Below are positions 62,672 through 64,000 of a stretch of DNA of 64,000 nt, piece after piece. The first letter of the stretch is position 1. Every line of letters starts with the position of its first letter. Below the pieces are notes generated by a model that saw only the letters and a list, made by a program, of their open reading frames with translations, searched no databases and had not been told where the DNA came from. Source of the DNA: Phytoseiulus persimilis (Eukaryota > Arthropoda > Arachnida > Mesostigmata > Phytoseiidae); contig CM075102.1 of NCBI GenBank assembly GCA_037576195.1, positions 12,028,001 through 12,092,000 of the forward strand. Direction: 5' to 3'. Made by a program: the position numbers and the translations under genes.

Positions 62672-64000
62672 GTTTTTCCGAACCGTTTTTCTGAAGAACC
62701 TGAAGAGTTACGTAGGGAGTTCTAGATGGTTACAGCGATATGGGTCAGCTCCTCGACGCGTGTCCTCGGACACTTCAGTTCCTGTGCAGGAAGATAGAGG
62801 AAGACCCAACTCCGGCGATGGCGTCAGCGCATGTCGAGCGTAGTGCAGAAAAAAAGCAGCTCCGAAGTGTTCAATGATTTCTCATCTTCGTGGAATCCAT
62901 CCGTGCTCCATACATAATATTAGTGGCGTTCTCAGAGGGGAGGCTAAGGGGGCTTCCCCCCACAAAAATGAGAAATTTCAACAGCGCTCGGAGACTTGTT
63001 GAATTCGCATGGGGTGTAGCGGTGAATGGGAATTGTGAGGCACCGATGAAACGCGAAACTGCCAAAAATGCTGCGTGATACTGCCGGCCCGTGATTGCTT
63101 CATCACCCCTTAACGGGTAACCTGCCATCAATGCTTAAGAAAAAAGTACATGCGAGGTACCACCCATAGTTAAGGGTCCGTGGGGCGCTGGCGACCTTCA
63201 TACCACCTGGAGAACTCATTTTTGAAACGACCAAAAAATGAAGATTTCCAAATGGAACACATTGAGCGTGATGGAAAACAGGGAAAAACTCTCAAATAAA
63301 GTCCACCCAAAGATTCGGAACATAGCTGATAGGTGGAAGCGAGTTTCAATGAGTTTCAACGAGGCATCGCACACAAAACCACTTCCCACAGTCTCCACAT
63401 CCGGTGTTGACTTTTTCCACCGTCCACAGTGCTGCTGATCTACCCTACTCTTGTTGTCGCTGCCCGAGGATGACAGCGGGTGTGATTTTTCAGAGCCATC
63501 TCTCCTCAACTTTCCGGAATCCACCATGTTTAGATCATGCTTTATAGTTTGGAAAAATACATCCCGTTTAGCTTCCCATGTGCCGACCGTGATTCCGTCG
63601 GTCGATGCCTTGCCAATAGTTTGATCTCGGCGTGAGCAAGCGCCCACGACGCATCGCGTCAGATGCTTCCTGATCTTGCGCAAAGTACTGACAAGATGTG
63701 TACCTCATCGTACAGTTTCTCTCGCAAGAGTAACGGAGGTCAAGTAGTTGTCGGCGACCAGGGTTCGTCCCTTATCCAGATATGGCTCGGCTGGCTCCAA
63801 CACTACGTCTTGCGTGGACAGCTGCTTTGGCTGCGTAAACTCGCATCCGAAAAGTATCCGTCAGTGTTGTAAATTTTGAGCATCTTGATACTATACTTGT
63901 GGCTATCACCAGGCATGTACTGCTTGAAAGATAGCAGACCGTGAGTTTCTCGCCAGGCCTGGAAACTTCGCAAACCCAGCAGTAGCATGTTCTGAATCTT
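62672..64000. other. End of window, nothing supported
   Basis: Short frames on both strands (for example 63216-63683, minus, 155 codons) lack motifs and splice support. No repeat recognised. Confidence 0.35.

Overview
This is nuclear DNA of an intron-containing animal. The best guess is an arthropod, perhaps a compact-genome chelicerate such as a mite. The clue for animal DNA is that recognisable genes are split by many short GT-AG introns (about 70-500 bp). Their products, RtcB and the AP-1 sigma adaptin, are metazoan-type at nearly every residue. The Tc1/mariner elements, MITEs and tRNA-derived repeats also fit an invertebrate. The exact species cannot be read from the sequence. Bacterial-style ORFs are mostly chance frames here, so genes were found by joining exons whose splice phases agree.

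Layout. From 1 to about 30 kb the window is gene-poor. It holds a 1.23-kb Tc1 element with a damaged transposase (5072-6304), two tRNA-like repeat loci (11.5 and 12.6 kb), a decayed mariner-type transposase (26.3-26.9 kb) and a few unassigned open frames. From 30 to 41 kb there is a 335-codon orphan frame, a foldback-like inverted repeat (32.8-33.6 kb), a MITE (37.0-37.3 kb) and two blocks of AACCGC palindromes. From 41 to 47 kb is a dense repeat nest. It contains a 32-bp minisatellite, a tandem duplication of a small gene-like unit with one copy broken by a 384-bp MITE, a 260-bp MITE, and a ~2.4-kb element with long imperfect terminal inverted repeats and a decayed internal reading frame.

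From 48.5 kb onward the window is gene-rich. A complete nine-exon rtcB gene (tRNA ligase; 48568-51547, +) is followed tail-to-tail by the last exons of an unidentified minus-strand gene (51961-52213). Next is a five-exon AP-1 sigma gene (53022-54293, -) with two possible last exons. Further on are exons of a probable Tudor-domain gene (60.1-61.5 kb, +), possibly preceded by other exons at 58.1 and 59.1 kb. A second copy of the 37-kb MITE lies at 59.5 kb, and a tRNA-like repeat with an A-tail is at 62.6 kb.

The identified genes belong to separate cell functions (RNA ligation, clathrin-vesicle sorting, probably germline small-RNA biology), and nothing suggests a shared operon or pathway. The most novel material is the long-inverted-repeat element at 44.7-47.1 kb, whose decayed protein I do not recognise.
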